NCBI GenBank assembly: GCA_963971225.1
Contig: OZ020270.1
Coordinates: forward strand, 18,833,488-18,897,487
DNA: 64,000 nucleotides
Source: Melieria omissa
Lineage: Eukaryota > Arthropoda > Insecta > Diptera > Ulidiidae
Direction: 5' to 3'
Below the pieces are notes generated by a model that made no database searches, was not told the origin of the DNA, and was given only the letters and a program-made list of their open reading frames with translations. This document shows, piece after piece, positions 9,702 through 20,005 of this stretch (position 1 is the first letter of the stretch; each line of letters opens with the position of its first letter). The position numbers and the translations under genes were made by a program.

Positions 9702-10088
9702 ATGACGTTGTTAGCGACAGCCATGGTCGGAATTGTAGACGATGGATGCAGGTATGGGCCGGTGCGTGCATTGCTGGGTACGGGAGCACAGATCAATTTG
9801 ATGACGTTCGCATTGCAGCGAAAATATCGTGTATCCACGCAACCTATAGCGCAGAAGATGGTGGGCATTGACGGTGTGCCAATGCAAGTGGGCAAGAAGG
9901 CTAACATAAAAATAAAGCCATGGTTTGCAGCGGCATGTGAGCTAGAGGCAGAGCTGTGGGTTCTGCCAAAAGAGAGCCAGTGGGGGCCAGTATTACCACC
10001 CGGTAGTATACGGATGATGGCGCAAGGTGGTTTGCCAGATCCGCTTGCAGATCCGGATTATTGGCAACCGAAAAGTGTGCATGTCTAA
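9702..10088 (+). pseudogene. BEL/Pao protease (A17-like) with catalytic Asp lost
   Basis: 128 codons. The frame contains GIVDDG, then ALLGTGAQINLM, where the family has a LLD(S/T)GAQ active site. The Asp is replaced by Gly (codon GGT; one base from GAT). The downstream pattern (VGIDGVP, ELWVLP, LADPDYW) matches the BEL protease region that precedes RT. The enzyme would normally cleave Gag-Pol in the particle. It ends at a TAA in a region where the family reads on to LLGAS..., so a nonsense change is likely. The non-autonomous hAT lies about 50 bp downstream. Confidence 0.75.
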
Positions 10089-10136
10089 CTAGGTGCAAGT
10101 TTTGTGGCAAGGATTGTCATCAGTATTATGCCGAAT

Positions 10137-10992
10137 CAGTGTTGCCGCTGAAAAATTTTAAAAAGTCGCAAAACAAGTGTCACAGCCGGAAAAAAAGGGT
10201 CATCAAGTGATCCAATTTGCTATGCCATGTATATAAATACATACTTTCATTATTTTACCTTTCGGAGCTCATTTTTTTAATAAACTTCTTAAGGAGATGA
10301 TTTTCTGTGAAAAAACTGTTTTGCCCTTAAATTAATTGATGAAGGATATGCATGTTTTGTATTTATTATGAATACATTTGCATTTCAAAGCATATGCGTG
10401 ATATACTTACTTATCCATTGGGAGCCATCAAAATTATTTTAGCAAATAACTTAGGCAATGCCACAGAAAAGCGCGTGAATTCAGATTAATTTTGTACATT
10501 TTTGCGGGAAAACTTAGACATAATTAAAGAGTTGCAAGTAGTTTAACCTTCTACCTTTCCCTTGGGGTCTAATTCACCCCAGGCAGAATTAAAAAAACGG
10601 TTGAGCGGTTTTGTGCGCTCGTCTTGTGTGTTAATCGCTCTTTCAACCCAATAACAAATCGAGAAAAACACTTTTCGGGGCTTTCTCCTTTTCTTTTGTT
10701 ATTTATGTGTTACCTTCCTTCATGTTTTGTCAGTAAATTATATAACCGTTTGGTTGGGGTCATCCTGACCCCAAAGGACAGCGAAAGCCATTTTAAGCTA
10801 GGGACAGGCACAAGGTTAAATGTTGCCAGAGGTGTAATTTTGAAGTACTTACGTGTTAAAAGAAAGGGACAAAAGTCGCATGGTTTTGAAGAAAAGTGTC
10901 AAAATAAGCATATTTTTAAAAAGTCGATGTCAGGTATCATCGGTCTCCAAAAAGGGTCAATTTGACACTTTAGTCGCACAACGGCAACACTG
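10137..10992. mobile_element. Non-autonomous hAT element inside BEL pol
   Basis: TIRs CAGTGTTGCCG(C/T)TG at both ends and a perfect 8-bp target duplication TGCCGAAT at 10129-10136 and 10993-11000 identify a hAT-type insertion of 856 bp. Subterminal sequence AAAGTGTCA/AAGTGTCA and AGTCGCA is also inverted. No transposase. It interrupts pol between protease and RT and carries a nested TTAA MITE. Confidence 0.88.
10547..10815. mobile_element. piggyBac-like MITE nested in the hAT element
   Basis: TTAA at 10543-10546 and 10816-10819. Ends are CCTTCTACCTTTCCC and, inverted, CCTTGTGCCTGTCCC. Next to each end lies a palindrome: GGGGT..ACCCC at the left and TTGGGGTCA..TGACCCCAA (10754-10774) towards the right. 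No coding capacity. Confidence 0.7.
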
Positions 10993-11000
10993 TGCCGAAT

Positions 11001-12109
11001 AAATTGAACAACATGACGTTAATGGAAACGGTGCTAGGTATGGCAATTTTTGGAGAGCATGCGCAGAAAGTCAACGAGCAAACAGGTGAGCTAGTGTCTA
11101 TGATTGAGTGCGAGAATAATGAGGAGCTTGACAAGTTGTTCAAGAAGTTTTTGAGCTTGATCAAATCAAAGAGCATATAATGAGAACGCCAGAGGAGGAG
11201 CTAGTTGAAAACAATTTTATTAATACATATCGCAGAGCCAGTGGCGGCAGATTTATTGTTACTATACCATTGAAAACAGTTAATGATATTGGGAGCTCAA
11301 GAGAGATTGCGTTGCGTCGCTTCTTATATTTGGAGAAGCGATTGGAAAAGGAGCCAGAACGCAGAATGTCCTACATTGAATTTATGAGAGAATATGAGGG
11401 GCTTGGGCACATGGAGCTAGTTAGTGAGCGTGCTAGACAAGGTGCATTAGTTTACTATATACCACATCATTGTGTTACCAAGAAGTTTCGCGTGGTATTC
11501 GATGCTAGTTGTCGTACTAATAAAGGCATATCGTTAAATGAGGTGCAGTTGCTAGGTAAAAAGTTGCAAAGGGATTTGCATGAAATAATTATGCGTTTTA
11601 GAAGGCATAAAGTCGCTTTCTCTTCGGATATCAAAATGATGTTCCGGCAGGTGCGGATTGCTAGACATCAATGGGATTTGAAAAGAATATTTTGGCGCGA
11701 GAATAGGCAAACCACATTGAGAGAATACTGGCTGACTGTAGTCACCTATGGCATGACGTCATCAGCACATAATTCAGTGCGAGCAGTTATACAGTGTGCA
11801 AGAGATGCAGAGGAGAGATATCCGGAAGCTGCGAATGCAATCATAAATGACATGTATATGGATGACTGCGTATTTGGTGCTGGCAGCGAGCAAGATGCCA
11901 TTACGTTGGCAAAACAAATGGCTCTGATTTTGATTGGGGCAGGGTTTGAGCTTCGTAAATGGAAGTCGAACAGTAGGTTGTTCATGGAGGAAATGCATTC
12001 AAATGAAAAGGAAGAGATGATGCAGTTCGATGAAGAAGCTAAGGTGCTAGGGCTAGTATGGCTAGTGGCGCAAGACAAGTACACATTCATTGTGAAACAC
12101 CAGTTATAA
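11001..12109 (+). pseudogene. BEL/Pao reverse transcriptase, copy 1
   Basis: A leader reading (11001-11178, ETVLGMAIFGEHAQ) is separated by a frameshift in a T5 run near 11150 from the main reading at 11180-12109 (309 codons). The latter has the RT fingers and palm: FRVVFDASCRT, VAFSSDIKMMFRQV, and the catalytic YMDD box (NDMYMDDCVFG), then the thumb region (GFELRKWKSN). RT copies the element RNA into DNA in the particle. The C-terminal part shifts frame near 12090. The catalytic Asp residues are intact, but the enzyme cannot be made whole. All of these defects are shared with copy 2. Confidence 0.85.
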
Positions 12110-12351
12110 GGGAGCCAGTTACAAAGCGGCTGATTGCAAGTCGAGTGCTTCAGCTGTTTAACCCAAATGGATATATTTCTCCAGTAACAGTCGTGGGCAA
12201 GATTATTATACAGGATTTATGGCGCTTGAAAGTGGCATGGGACGAAAAATTGCCAAAGGAGCTAGAAGATAAATTTAGAGATTATTGGAACCAGATTAAG
12301 GAGCTAGAAAACTTTAAAATCCCAAGATGGATTGGTGCAAGAAATAATTGA
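12058..12351 (+). pseudogene. BEL pol RT-RNase H connection, copy 1
   Basis: In the frame entered after the shift near 12090 the reading has RLIASRVLQLFNPNGYISP and IIIQDLWRLKVAWDE, the conserved connection segment of BEL Pol. It ends at an in-frame TGA (12349-12351) directly before RNase H. Confidence 0.75.
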
Positions 12352-13044
12352 AAGTTAGAGGTGCATGGGTTTGCTGACGCTTCTGAGAAGGCATATGGTG
12401 CTGTTATCTATGTGAGGATAGAACGTGAAAATGGGGCAATAGCATGTAATTTGCTAGTATCCAAGACAAAAGTGGCGCCAGTTAACAAATTGACGATACC
12501 GAGACTAGAATTGTCAGCGTGCGAGTTGTTAGCTAGATTAGTAAGGAGTGCTAGACAGTCAATGGAATGGAGCGATGTTAGCTATACATTGTGGACAGAT
12601 TCGTTTGTGGTGTTGTATTGGCTAGGCAAGCAGCCAAGAGATTTGAAGACCTGTGTTGGTAATCGTGTTGCAGCGATACAACAAAGCGTTGGGGCAGGTA
12701 GATGGAAGCATGTGAGTACAGCAGATAACCCAGCAGATTTGGCGAGTAGGGGTTTGAAAGCAAGTGAACTGGTGGACAACAAATTGTGGCTGCAAGGTCC
12801 GGCCTGGTTATCTAAACCAAAGGAGCAGTGGCCAGCTGATAAGTTTGAGCAAGCAAAGAAGCAGCGGCCAGCTGACAAATTTGAGCTAGTGAAGGAGCAA
12901 TATTCGATAGAGGCGGAGCAAGAAATCAAAGTAAATGTAGTGAAAGTGTGCGAGGGGCCATTGAGTATTTTTGTGCCAAAAATGGGGGGAGGCGGTGTGG
13001 TCTTCCCACTCACACAGTATGAGGGCAAGTTGGAGAGAATATAA
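12352..13044 (+). pseudogene. BEL RNase H domain, copy 1
   Basis: The reading continues in frame from the TGA at 12349. Visible active-site blocks are HGFADASEKAYGA (Asp), IPRLELSACELLA (Glu), YTLWTDSFVVLYWL (Asp) and STADNPADLASRG (Asp). RNase H removes the RNA strand after minus-strand synthesis. A low-complexity insert with repeated PADKFE follows. The reading stops at 13044, before the integrase part. Confidence 0.8.
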
Positions 13045-13050
13045 AATATT

Positions 13051-14039
13051 TTGGTATATTGCAAGCGCTTTATAGATGCCTTAAGGGTGAGATATTTGAA
13101 AAGAGAGAGAGCTAGAAGATCGCGAGTTGGTCGTAGGCCAAGGAGCAAGAATGCAAGAATACCACTTCCGAGTAATGAAGAAAGATCGCGTGCGATGGAA
13201 TATTTGGTAAAAGAATCACAGGAGCAAGATTTTTATAAAGAGCTAGCGATGATACGGAAAGAAAATTGGTTGCCAGAACGAAGTAAGCTAGAGCCATTAC
13301 GTTCGATCTAGGACAAAAATGGATTGATAAGAGTCGGGGGCAGGTTAATAAATGCAGAAAAAGAATATGAAATGAGGCATCAGGTTATCATTGCGAAGGG
13401 TTCAAGGTTAGCATATTTGGTAATTGACTATGCGCATAGACAAACCAAACATGGAGCAGTGCAAGTTATGACCCAGTTTATTCGGCAGAAATATTGGATT
13501 CCTCGGATAAGGGATGAGCTCAGAAGATTTTTACACAAATGTGTGGTGTGCGTGCGTTACAGCTACAAGCTGGAGCAACAGTTGATGGCAAATTTACCAG
13601 CCGATCGGGTGCAAGTGGGCAAGCCTTTTTTACATTCTGGTTAAGACTATGCTGGGCCATTCAATGTCCATTTGAGCGTGCGAGATGATTACGTAGCGAA
13701 AAGCAAATGCTGGATCGCGATATTTGTGTGCCTGAAAACCCGGGCTATTCATATTGATATGGTGCTAGATCTAACTACTCAATCATTCATTGCGTGCTAT
13801 GAGAGATTTATCGGAAGACGTGGAAGATGTGAGCGCATGTACAGTGACAACGCGACGACGTTTGTTGGTGCAGATAGGATGATCAAGAGAGCAATTGACT
13901 ATTGGAGGGAGCAAGAGGTGCTAGAACATTTGAGTATGAAAGGTACAGAATGGCACTTTATGATTCCCGCTGCCCCACATCAAGGTGGAATTTACGAAGC
14001 AGCTGTGAAGTCCATTTAACGAGAGTCGTGGGCCAGAGA
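13051..14039 (+). pseudogene. BEL integrase, copy 1, truncated by duplication
   Basis: One frame interrupted by TAG at 13309 and TAA at 13642. Domains in order: linker; H2C2 zinc-binding region (YAHRQTKHGAVQ..HKCVVCV); catalytic core with Asp just after the TAA (DYAGPFNV), second Asp in MYSDNATTF, and Glu in HQGGIYEAAVKS. Integrase joins the cDNA to the chromosome. The core ends in a frameshift near 14015 and the copy is cut at 14052 by the tandem-duplication join. Confidence 0.8.
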
Positions 14040-14053
14040 ACGCTGGCACAGGT

Positions 14054-14517
14054 GAGTTGCAAGTAGTTTAACCTTCTACCTTTCCCTTGGGGTCTAATTC
14101 ACCCCAGGCAGAATTAAAAAAACGGTTGAGCGGTTTTGTGCGCTCGTCTTGTGTGTTAATCGCTCTTTCAACCCAATAACAAATCGAGAAAAACACTTTT
14201 CGGGGCTTTCTCCTTTTCTTTTGTTATTTATGTGTTACCTTCCTTCATGTTTTGTCAGTAAATTATATAACCGTTTGGTTGGGGTCATCCTGACCCCAAA
14301 GGACAGCGAAAGCCATTTTAAGCTAGGGACAGGCACAAGGTTAAATGTTGCCAGAGGTGTAATTTTGAAGTACTTACGTGTTAAAAGAAAGGGACAAAAG
14401 TCGCATGGTTTTGAAGAAAAGTGTCAAAATAAGCATATTTTTAAAAAGTCGATGTCAGGTATCATCGGTCTCCAAAAAGGGTCAATTTGACACTTTAGTC
14501 GCACAACGGCAACACTG
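14054..14517. mobile_element. Right part of the hAT element, duplicated copy
   Basis: Identical to 10529-10992. It has only the right TIR and its half of the target duplication (14518-14525), because the duplication began inside the element. It includes a second copy of the TTAA MITE at 14072-14340. Confidence 0.9.
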
Positions 14518-14525
14518 TGCCGAAT

Positions 14526-15876
14526 AAATTGAACAACATGACGTTAATGGAAACGGTGCTAGGTATGGCAATTTTTGGAGAGCATGCGCAGAAAGTCAAC
14601 GAGCAAACAGGTGAGCTAGTGTCTATGATTGAGTGCGAGAATAATGAGGAGCTTGACAAGTTGTTCAAGAAGTTTTTGAGCTTGATCAAATCAAAGAGCA
14701 TATAATGAGAACGCCAGAGGAGGAGCTAGTTGAAAACAATTTTATTAATACATATCGCAGAGCCAGTGGCGGCAGATTTATTGTTACTATACCATTGAAA
14801 ACAGTTAATGATATTGGGAGCTCAAGAGAGATTGCGTTGCGTCGCTTCTTATATTTGGAGAAGCGATTGGAAAAGGAGCCAGAACGCAGAATGTCCTACA
14901 TTGAATTTATGAGAGAATATGAGGGGCTTGGGCACATGGAGCTAGTTAGTGAGCGTGCTAGACAAGGTGCATTAGTTTACTATATACCACATCATTGTGT
15001 TACCAAGAAGTTTCGCGTGGTATTCGATGCTAGTTGTCGTACTAATAAAGGCATATCGTTAAATGAGGTGCAGTTGCTAGGTAAAAAGTTGCAAAGGGAT
15101 TTGCATGAAATAATTATGCGTTTTAGAAGGCATAAAGTCGCTTTCTCTTCGGATATCAAAATGATGTTCCGGCAGGTGCGGATTGCTAGACATCAATGGG
15201 ATTTGAAAAGAATATTTTGGCGCGAGAATAGGCAAACCACATTGAGAGAATACTGGCTGACTGTAGTCACCTATGGCATGACGTCATCAGCACATAATTC
15301 AGTGCGAGCAGTTATACAGTGTGCAAGAGATGCAGAGGAGAGATATCCGGAAGCTGCGAATGCAATCATAAATGACATGTATATGGATGACTGCGTATTT
15401 GGTGCTGGCAGCGAGCAAGATGCCATTACGTTGGCAAAACAAATGGCTCTGATTTTGATTGGGGCAGGGTTTGAGCTTCGTAAATGGAAGTCGAACAGTA
15501 GGTTGTTCATGGAGGAAATGCATTCAAATGAAAAGGAAGAGATGATGCAGTTCGATGAAGAAGCTAAGGTGCTAGGGCTAGTATGGCTAGTGGCGCAAGA
15601 CAAGTACACATTCATTGTGAAACACCAGTTATAAGGGAGCCAGTTACAAAGCGGCTGATTGCAAGTCGAGTGCTTCAGCTGTTTAACCCAAATGGATATA
15701 TTTCTCCAGTAACAGTCGTGGGCAAGATTATTATACAGGATTTATGGCGCTTGAAAGTGGCATGGGACGAAAAATTGCCAAAGGAGCTAGAAGATAAATT
15801 TAGAGATTATTGGAACCAGATTAAGGAGCTAGAAAACTTTAAAATCCCAAGATGGATTGGTGCAAGAAATAATTGA
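14526..15876 (+). pseudogene. BEL reverse transcriptase and connection, copy 2
   Basis: Same order and same lesions as 11001-12351: leader reading to 14703, frameshift, main RT reading 14705-15634 with YMDD, shift near 15615, connection reading to the TGA at 15874-15876. No difference from copy 1 was seen. Confidence 0.85.
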
Positions 15877-16569
15877 AAGTTAGAGGTGCATGGGTTTGCT
15901 GACGCTTCTGAGAAGGCATATGGTGCTGTTATCTATGTGAGGATAGAACGTGAAAATGGGGCAATAGCATGTAATTTGCTAGTATCCAAGACAAAAGTGG
16001 CGCCAGTTAACAAATTGACGATACCGAGACTAGAATTGTCAGCGTGCGAGTTGTTAGCTAGATTAGTAAGGAGTGCTAGACAGTCAATGGAATGGAGCGA
16101 TGTTAGCTATACATTGTGGACAGATTCGTTTGTGGTGTTGTATTGGCTAGGCAAGCAGCCAAGAGATTTGAAGACCTGTGTTGGTAATCGTGTTGCAGCG
16201 ATACAACAAAGCGTTGGGGCAGGTAGATGGAAGCATGTGAGTACAGCAGATAACCCAGCAGATTTGGCGAGTAGGGGTTTGAAAGCAAGTGAACTGGTGG
16301 ACAACAAATTGTGGCTGCAAGGTCCGGCCTGGTTATCTAAACCAAAGGAGCAGTGGCCAGCTGATAAGTTTGAGCAAGCAAAGAAGCAGCGGCCAGCTGA
16401 CAAATTTGAGCTAGTGAAGGAGCAATATTCGATAGAGGCGGAGCAAGAAATCAAAGTAAATGTAGTGAAAGTGTGCGAGGGGCCATTGAGTATTTTTGTG
16501 CCAAAAATGGGGGGAGGCGGTGTGGTCTTCCCACTCACACAGTATGAGGGCAAGTTGGAGAGAATATAA
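15877..16569 (+). pseudogene. BEL RNase H domain, copy 2
   Basis: Identical to 12352-13044, with ADAS, LELS, TDS and NPAD blocks. In this copy the downstream integrase is complete to its C-terminus. Confidence 0.8.
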
Positions 16570-16575
16570 AATATT

Positions 16576-18071
16576 TTGGTATATTGCAAGCGCTTTATAG
16601 ATGCCTTAAGGGTGAGATATTTGAAAAGAGAGAGAGCTAGAAGATCGCGAGTTGGTCGTAGGCCAAGGAGCAAGAATGCAAGAATACCACTTCCGAGTAA
16701 TGAAGAAAGATCGCGTGCGATGGAATATTTGGTAAAAGAATCACAGGAGCAAGATTTTTATAAAGAGCTAGCGATGATACGGAAAGAAAATTGGTTGCCA
16801 GAACGAAGTAAGCTAGAGCCATTACGTTCGATCTAGGACAAAAATGGATTGATAAGAGTCGGGGGCAGGTTAATAAATGCAGAAAAAGAATATGAAATGA
16901 GGCATCAGGTTATCATTGCGAAGGGTTCAAGGTTAGCATATTTGGTAATTGACTATGCGCATAGACAAACCAAACATGGAGCAGTGCAAGTTATGACCCA
17001 GTTTATTCGGCAGAAATATTGGATTCCTCGGATAAGGGATGAGCTCAGAAGATTTTTACACAAATGTGTGGTGTGCGTGCGTTACAGCTACAAGCTGGAG
17101 CAACAGTTGATGGCAAATTTACCAGCCGATCGGGTGCAAGTGGGCAAGCCTTTTTTACATTCTGGTTAAGACTATGCTGGGCCATTCAATGTCCATTTGA
17201 GCGTGCGAGATGATTACGTAGCGAAAAGCAAATGCTGGATCGCGATATTTGTGTGCCTGAAAACCCGGGCTATTCATATTGATATGGTGCTAGATCTAAC
17301 TACTCAATCATTCATTGCGTGCTATGAGAGATTTATCGGAAGACGTGGAAGATGTGAGCGCATGTACAGTGACAACGCGACGACGTTTGTTGGTGCAGAT
17401 AGGATGATCAAGAGAGCAATTGACTATTGGAGGGAGCAAGAGGTGCTAGAACATTTGAGTATGAAAGGTACAGAATGGCACTTTATGATTCCCGCTGCCC
17501 CACATCAAGGTGGAATTTACGAAGCAGCTGTGAAGTCCATTTAACGAGAGTCGTGGGCCAGAGAACGCTGGCACAGGACCAGCTTGCGACGTTATTGGTG
17601 CAAGTAGAAGCGATTCTGAATTCGCGGCCGTTGTATCCGATATCAGACGATCCGACGGATGCGCAAGCATTGACACCGGGGCATTTTCTTATTGGAGAGC
17701 CGCTGGTACTGCCACCTCCCTTTGCATTGGACGAGCAACCAAACACGGAGGGCATTAAGCTTTGGAAAGAGCGCCAGACTATGTTAAAGCATTTTTGGGC
17801 TAGATGGCAAGTTGATTATTTGAATAGTTTGCAGGAGCGCAAGAAATGGCGCAGAGAGAGAGAGAATTTAAGAGTGGGCCAGCTAGTTCTCATCAAGGCA
17901 GAGAACTTTCCGCCAGCGCAGTGGGCGCTAGGCAGAGTGTGCAAGTTAATTCTGAGCAATGACAAGCTCGTACGATCCGTGGAGATTGAGACCCAGACAA
18001 GCAGATTGACCAGACCCGTGCAAAAGCTATGCATATTGCCGGTGGAGCCTGCCAATGTGGAGCCGGAGTGA
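16576..18071 (+). pseudogene. BEL integrase with C-terminal domain, copy 2
   Basis: Repeats the H2C2 and DDE core of copy 1 with TAG at 16834 and TAA at 17167. A frameshift near 17540 leads into the frame that ends at 18071. That last part is unique to this copy and has ILNSRPLYPISDDP, LTPGHFLIGEPL, LVLIKAENFPPAQWALGRV and a VRPVQKL-like end: the C-terminal integrase region that follows the core in BEL/Pao elements. Integrase function is lost through at least two stops and one shift. Confidence 0.82.
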
Positions 18072-18211
18072 CTAGAGTGCTAAGATTAGAATTAAGTTGA
18101 TTGTTAATTGTATTGTTATTAATTGCTAATGCAAGCTGATTGTATTTAATGAAAACCGTTAGTTTTCGCTGGCACTGTTTCGTACAGGGACGATCTCCTG
18201 TGCGATTGACT
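18072..18211 (+). other. BEL 3' untranslated region
   Basis: No gene. It contains TTGTTAATTG repeats and, at 18180-18205, a partial echo of the LTR start (GTACAGGGACGATC). I could not place a clear polypurine tract. Confidence 0.5.
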
Positions 18212-18448
18212 TGTTCGCACAGGGACGATCGTCTCTGGCCGAAGTAGTCAGTCTTGCAGTGAGCGTGAAGCGGACGAGACGTCCACTTTTGGTGCAAGTT
18301 TTTAATCGGTGCGAGATGTGCGTGTGCATGTAGTACGGAAAATAAATTGGGTTTTTTGAGCTGATGGCTTTTTCCCAACGAGTGCGCTTTTTATTTAAAT
18401 CGGGTTGCATTCCGTAGTTTCCACCGCCAATCGAAGATGGTGGGAACA
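18212..18448 (+). repeat. 3' LTR of BEL element
   Basis: Begins TGTTCGCACAGGG and ends GGTGGGAACA; near-identical to 3096-3331. Contains AATAAA at about 18340. Confidence 0.85.
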
Positions 18449-18855
18449 GATGTGTTGGAGTTTCCATCAGTCCTGTCTTGCAGGGATGTGTCCGTGCATG
18501 TGTGCGTGTGTGTACATACCCTGCAGGAAATGTAACTAATTTTAAACTAATTTATAACTAGTCCTTTTCTGTACAGGACTGATTACAAATTAGTTATTTT
18601 GCTTGAAAAGAAGTGATTATTTTAACGTGGCGATGTCCTAGCAGCACATCAATTGTCTACCTCTGCATGACTTCCCAACTAGTTTATAACTAGTTGTTTC
18701 CAAACCAATTAATAATTAGTCCGCAATGGACTGATTTAAAACTAGTTGTTTTGTGACTAGTTAAAAATTAGTTAGTTTGTAACTGATTTTAAACTAGTCA
18801 AATAGTAACCAATTAAAAATTACTTGCATATAACCCCATTAATGAATTTTCAAAT
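18449..18855. repeat. ACTAGTT-rich AT sequence, part of an unclassified repeat
   Basis: No gene. About ten ACTAGTT, ACTAATT and TTAGTT words occur between 18534 and 18810, including a perfect palindrome with 9-bp arms CAACTAGTT at 18676-18696. TACCCTGCAGGAAA at 18517-18530 has an exact inverted partner at 29861-29874. Confidence 0.55.
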
Positions 18856-19150
18856 ATAATAATAATAATTGATTGGCACGACAGCCCGCTTACGCGAGAC
18901 TAAGGCCTAGCTTCCCGCAACCACCCGTGTTGTGCGTCTGAATTTTGTACGCGGGTGGAAGGGACCTACAGTTTTATGCCGGTTCCGAACGGCAGGTTGG
19001 GAGCTTTTTCATAGGAAATTTTTACTCTCAGACGTTTGCCATTTCCAGCTGAGAGGACAGCCACCGAAAGAGAAAACGAGTTTCCCGTTAATTTTTGTAT
19101 GTGTTACCACAGAATAAACAGTATACAGAAGGTGCATCTGAAATAATTTT
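18856..19150 (-). repeat. LINE/SINE 3' tail repeat (minus)
   Basis: On the minus strand it reads GCCGTTCGGAACCGGC, ACTGTAGGTCCCTTCC, GGCCTTAGTCTCGCG, GGGCTGTCGTGCC and ends in a (TTA)n tail at 18857-18872. The same block occurs at 37336-37470 and partly at 30975-31026. The tail suggests a non-LTR or SINE 3' end. Confidence 0.7.
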
Positions 19151-19935
19151 GCGATTTCATTTCAGACGCGGGCGGGAAGCAACAAAGGTGAGGAAAATGT
19201 AAAGGGAACCGAGAGAGTAAGCGCGAATTGATGTATTGTATACGCATAGATTCGATTTTTTTTGGGCTTTATTCTCATTTCGACAACAACACGCAATGTT
19301 GTTGCTTTCCGCAGCAAGCCAGCTTGGCTTTACTCGTACACATTGAAAGTGGTTGATTTGGCAAAGCAATCGCCAAGGCAAATTCAATAGGTAGTTGCAG
19401 CATTCTTTGATAATTAGCACAACATTGTAGCAATAGTTTTCCACTTATTATCACTTTCTTAATGCGTCTTGGTTGTTTCAATATTTAACACATATATTTC
19501 ATTGTAGCCATTTGTACTTTTTACAACTTCTATTTTACAAGCAGACCAAAAGAACTTATAAAATCCGTTGAATTTTGGTTTTTCCCGTAGTGCTACCACC
19601 TTATGTGCCTTGGCGATCGCTCAATCAATTTTTCTATGAAACTGCCTCTCCACTTCTTGTTCTTGTTTGTCAAAAAGCAAGCGGAGAGCGAGCACGAGCC
19701 AGCACCAACATGCAAGCGGCACATCGCTTTGTTGCCCAACAACAACAACCACAGTGTGTGGTGCGCGGTCGCAGCTTCTCAGCTCACGCTCTCGCGCTCT
19801 GTGCGTTCTCATCCCCTTTACTGCTTCCCCCCCATCCACAAACGGGTCGTACCGCTGGAACCCGCGAAGAAAATTTTCTTTACACCAGATGCGCATTCTG
19901 TATATTGTTTGTTCTGTGGTGTTACTAACATACAT
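19151..19935. other. No recognisable gene
   Basis: Mixed sequence with short open readings that lack any domain; a CAACAACAAC run near 19740. I see nothing to support a gene. Confidence 0.4.
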
Positions 19936-20005
19936 GCAGAATTCGAACTTGCGTCGCTCTGCATGCGACTCGCTGGACCGCGCACTAACCAACTGAGCCA
20001 GGGCT
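19936..20005 (-). repeat. tRNA-like (SINE-type) segment
   Basis: On the minus strand GCCCTGGCTCAGTTGG carries an A box and AGTTCGAATTC a B box, about 40 bases apart. The stem pairing of a real tRNA is not convincing, so this is more likely the RNA polymerase III head of a SINE. Confidence 0.55.

Larger units (their letters stand above)
10529..17577 (+). repeat. Tandem duplication of a 3,524-bp pol segment
   Basis: 10529-14052 is repeated at 14054-17577 at a constant offset of 3,525, with a single extra T (14053) at the join. All coding segments compared are identical between copies. The unit starts inside the hAT insertion and ends inside integrase, so the second copy restores the continuation of pol at 17578. 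Confidence 0.95.
3096..18448 (+). mobile_element. BEL/Pao LTR retrotransposon, degenerate and with nested insertions
   Basis: Two near-identical LTRs of about 236 bp (3096-3331 and 18212-18448) bracket leader, gag, A17-type protease, RT, RNase H and integrase in BEL/Pao order. The internal part is lengthened by an errantivirus (3.2 kb), a hAT element (0.86 kb) and a tandem duplication of pol (3.5 kb). Coding sequence has several frameshifts and stops, so this copy cannot make a full Gag-Pol. The flanking bases (TAACT left, GATGT right) do not form a clear target-site duplication. Confidence 0.85.

Noticed and set aside
12582..13148. 188-codon minus-strand reading, duplicated at 16107-16673
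   Set aside because: Antisense to RNase H and linker; it exists twice only because of the tandem duplication.
19936..20005. Functional tRNA gene
   Set aside because: A and B boxes are present but the acceptor and anticodon stems do not pair convincingly; SINE-like is better supported. The same holds for 47845 and 48793.
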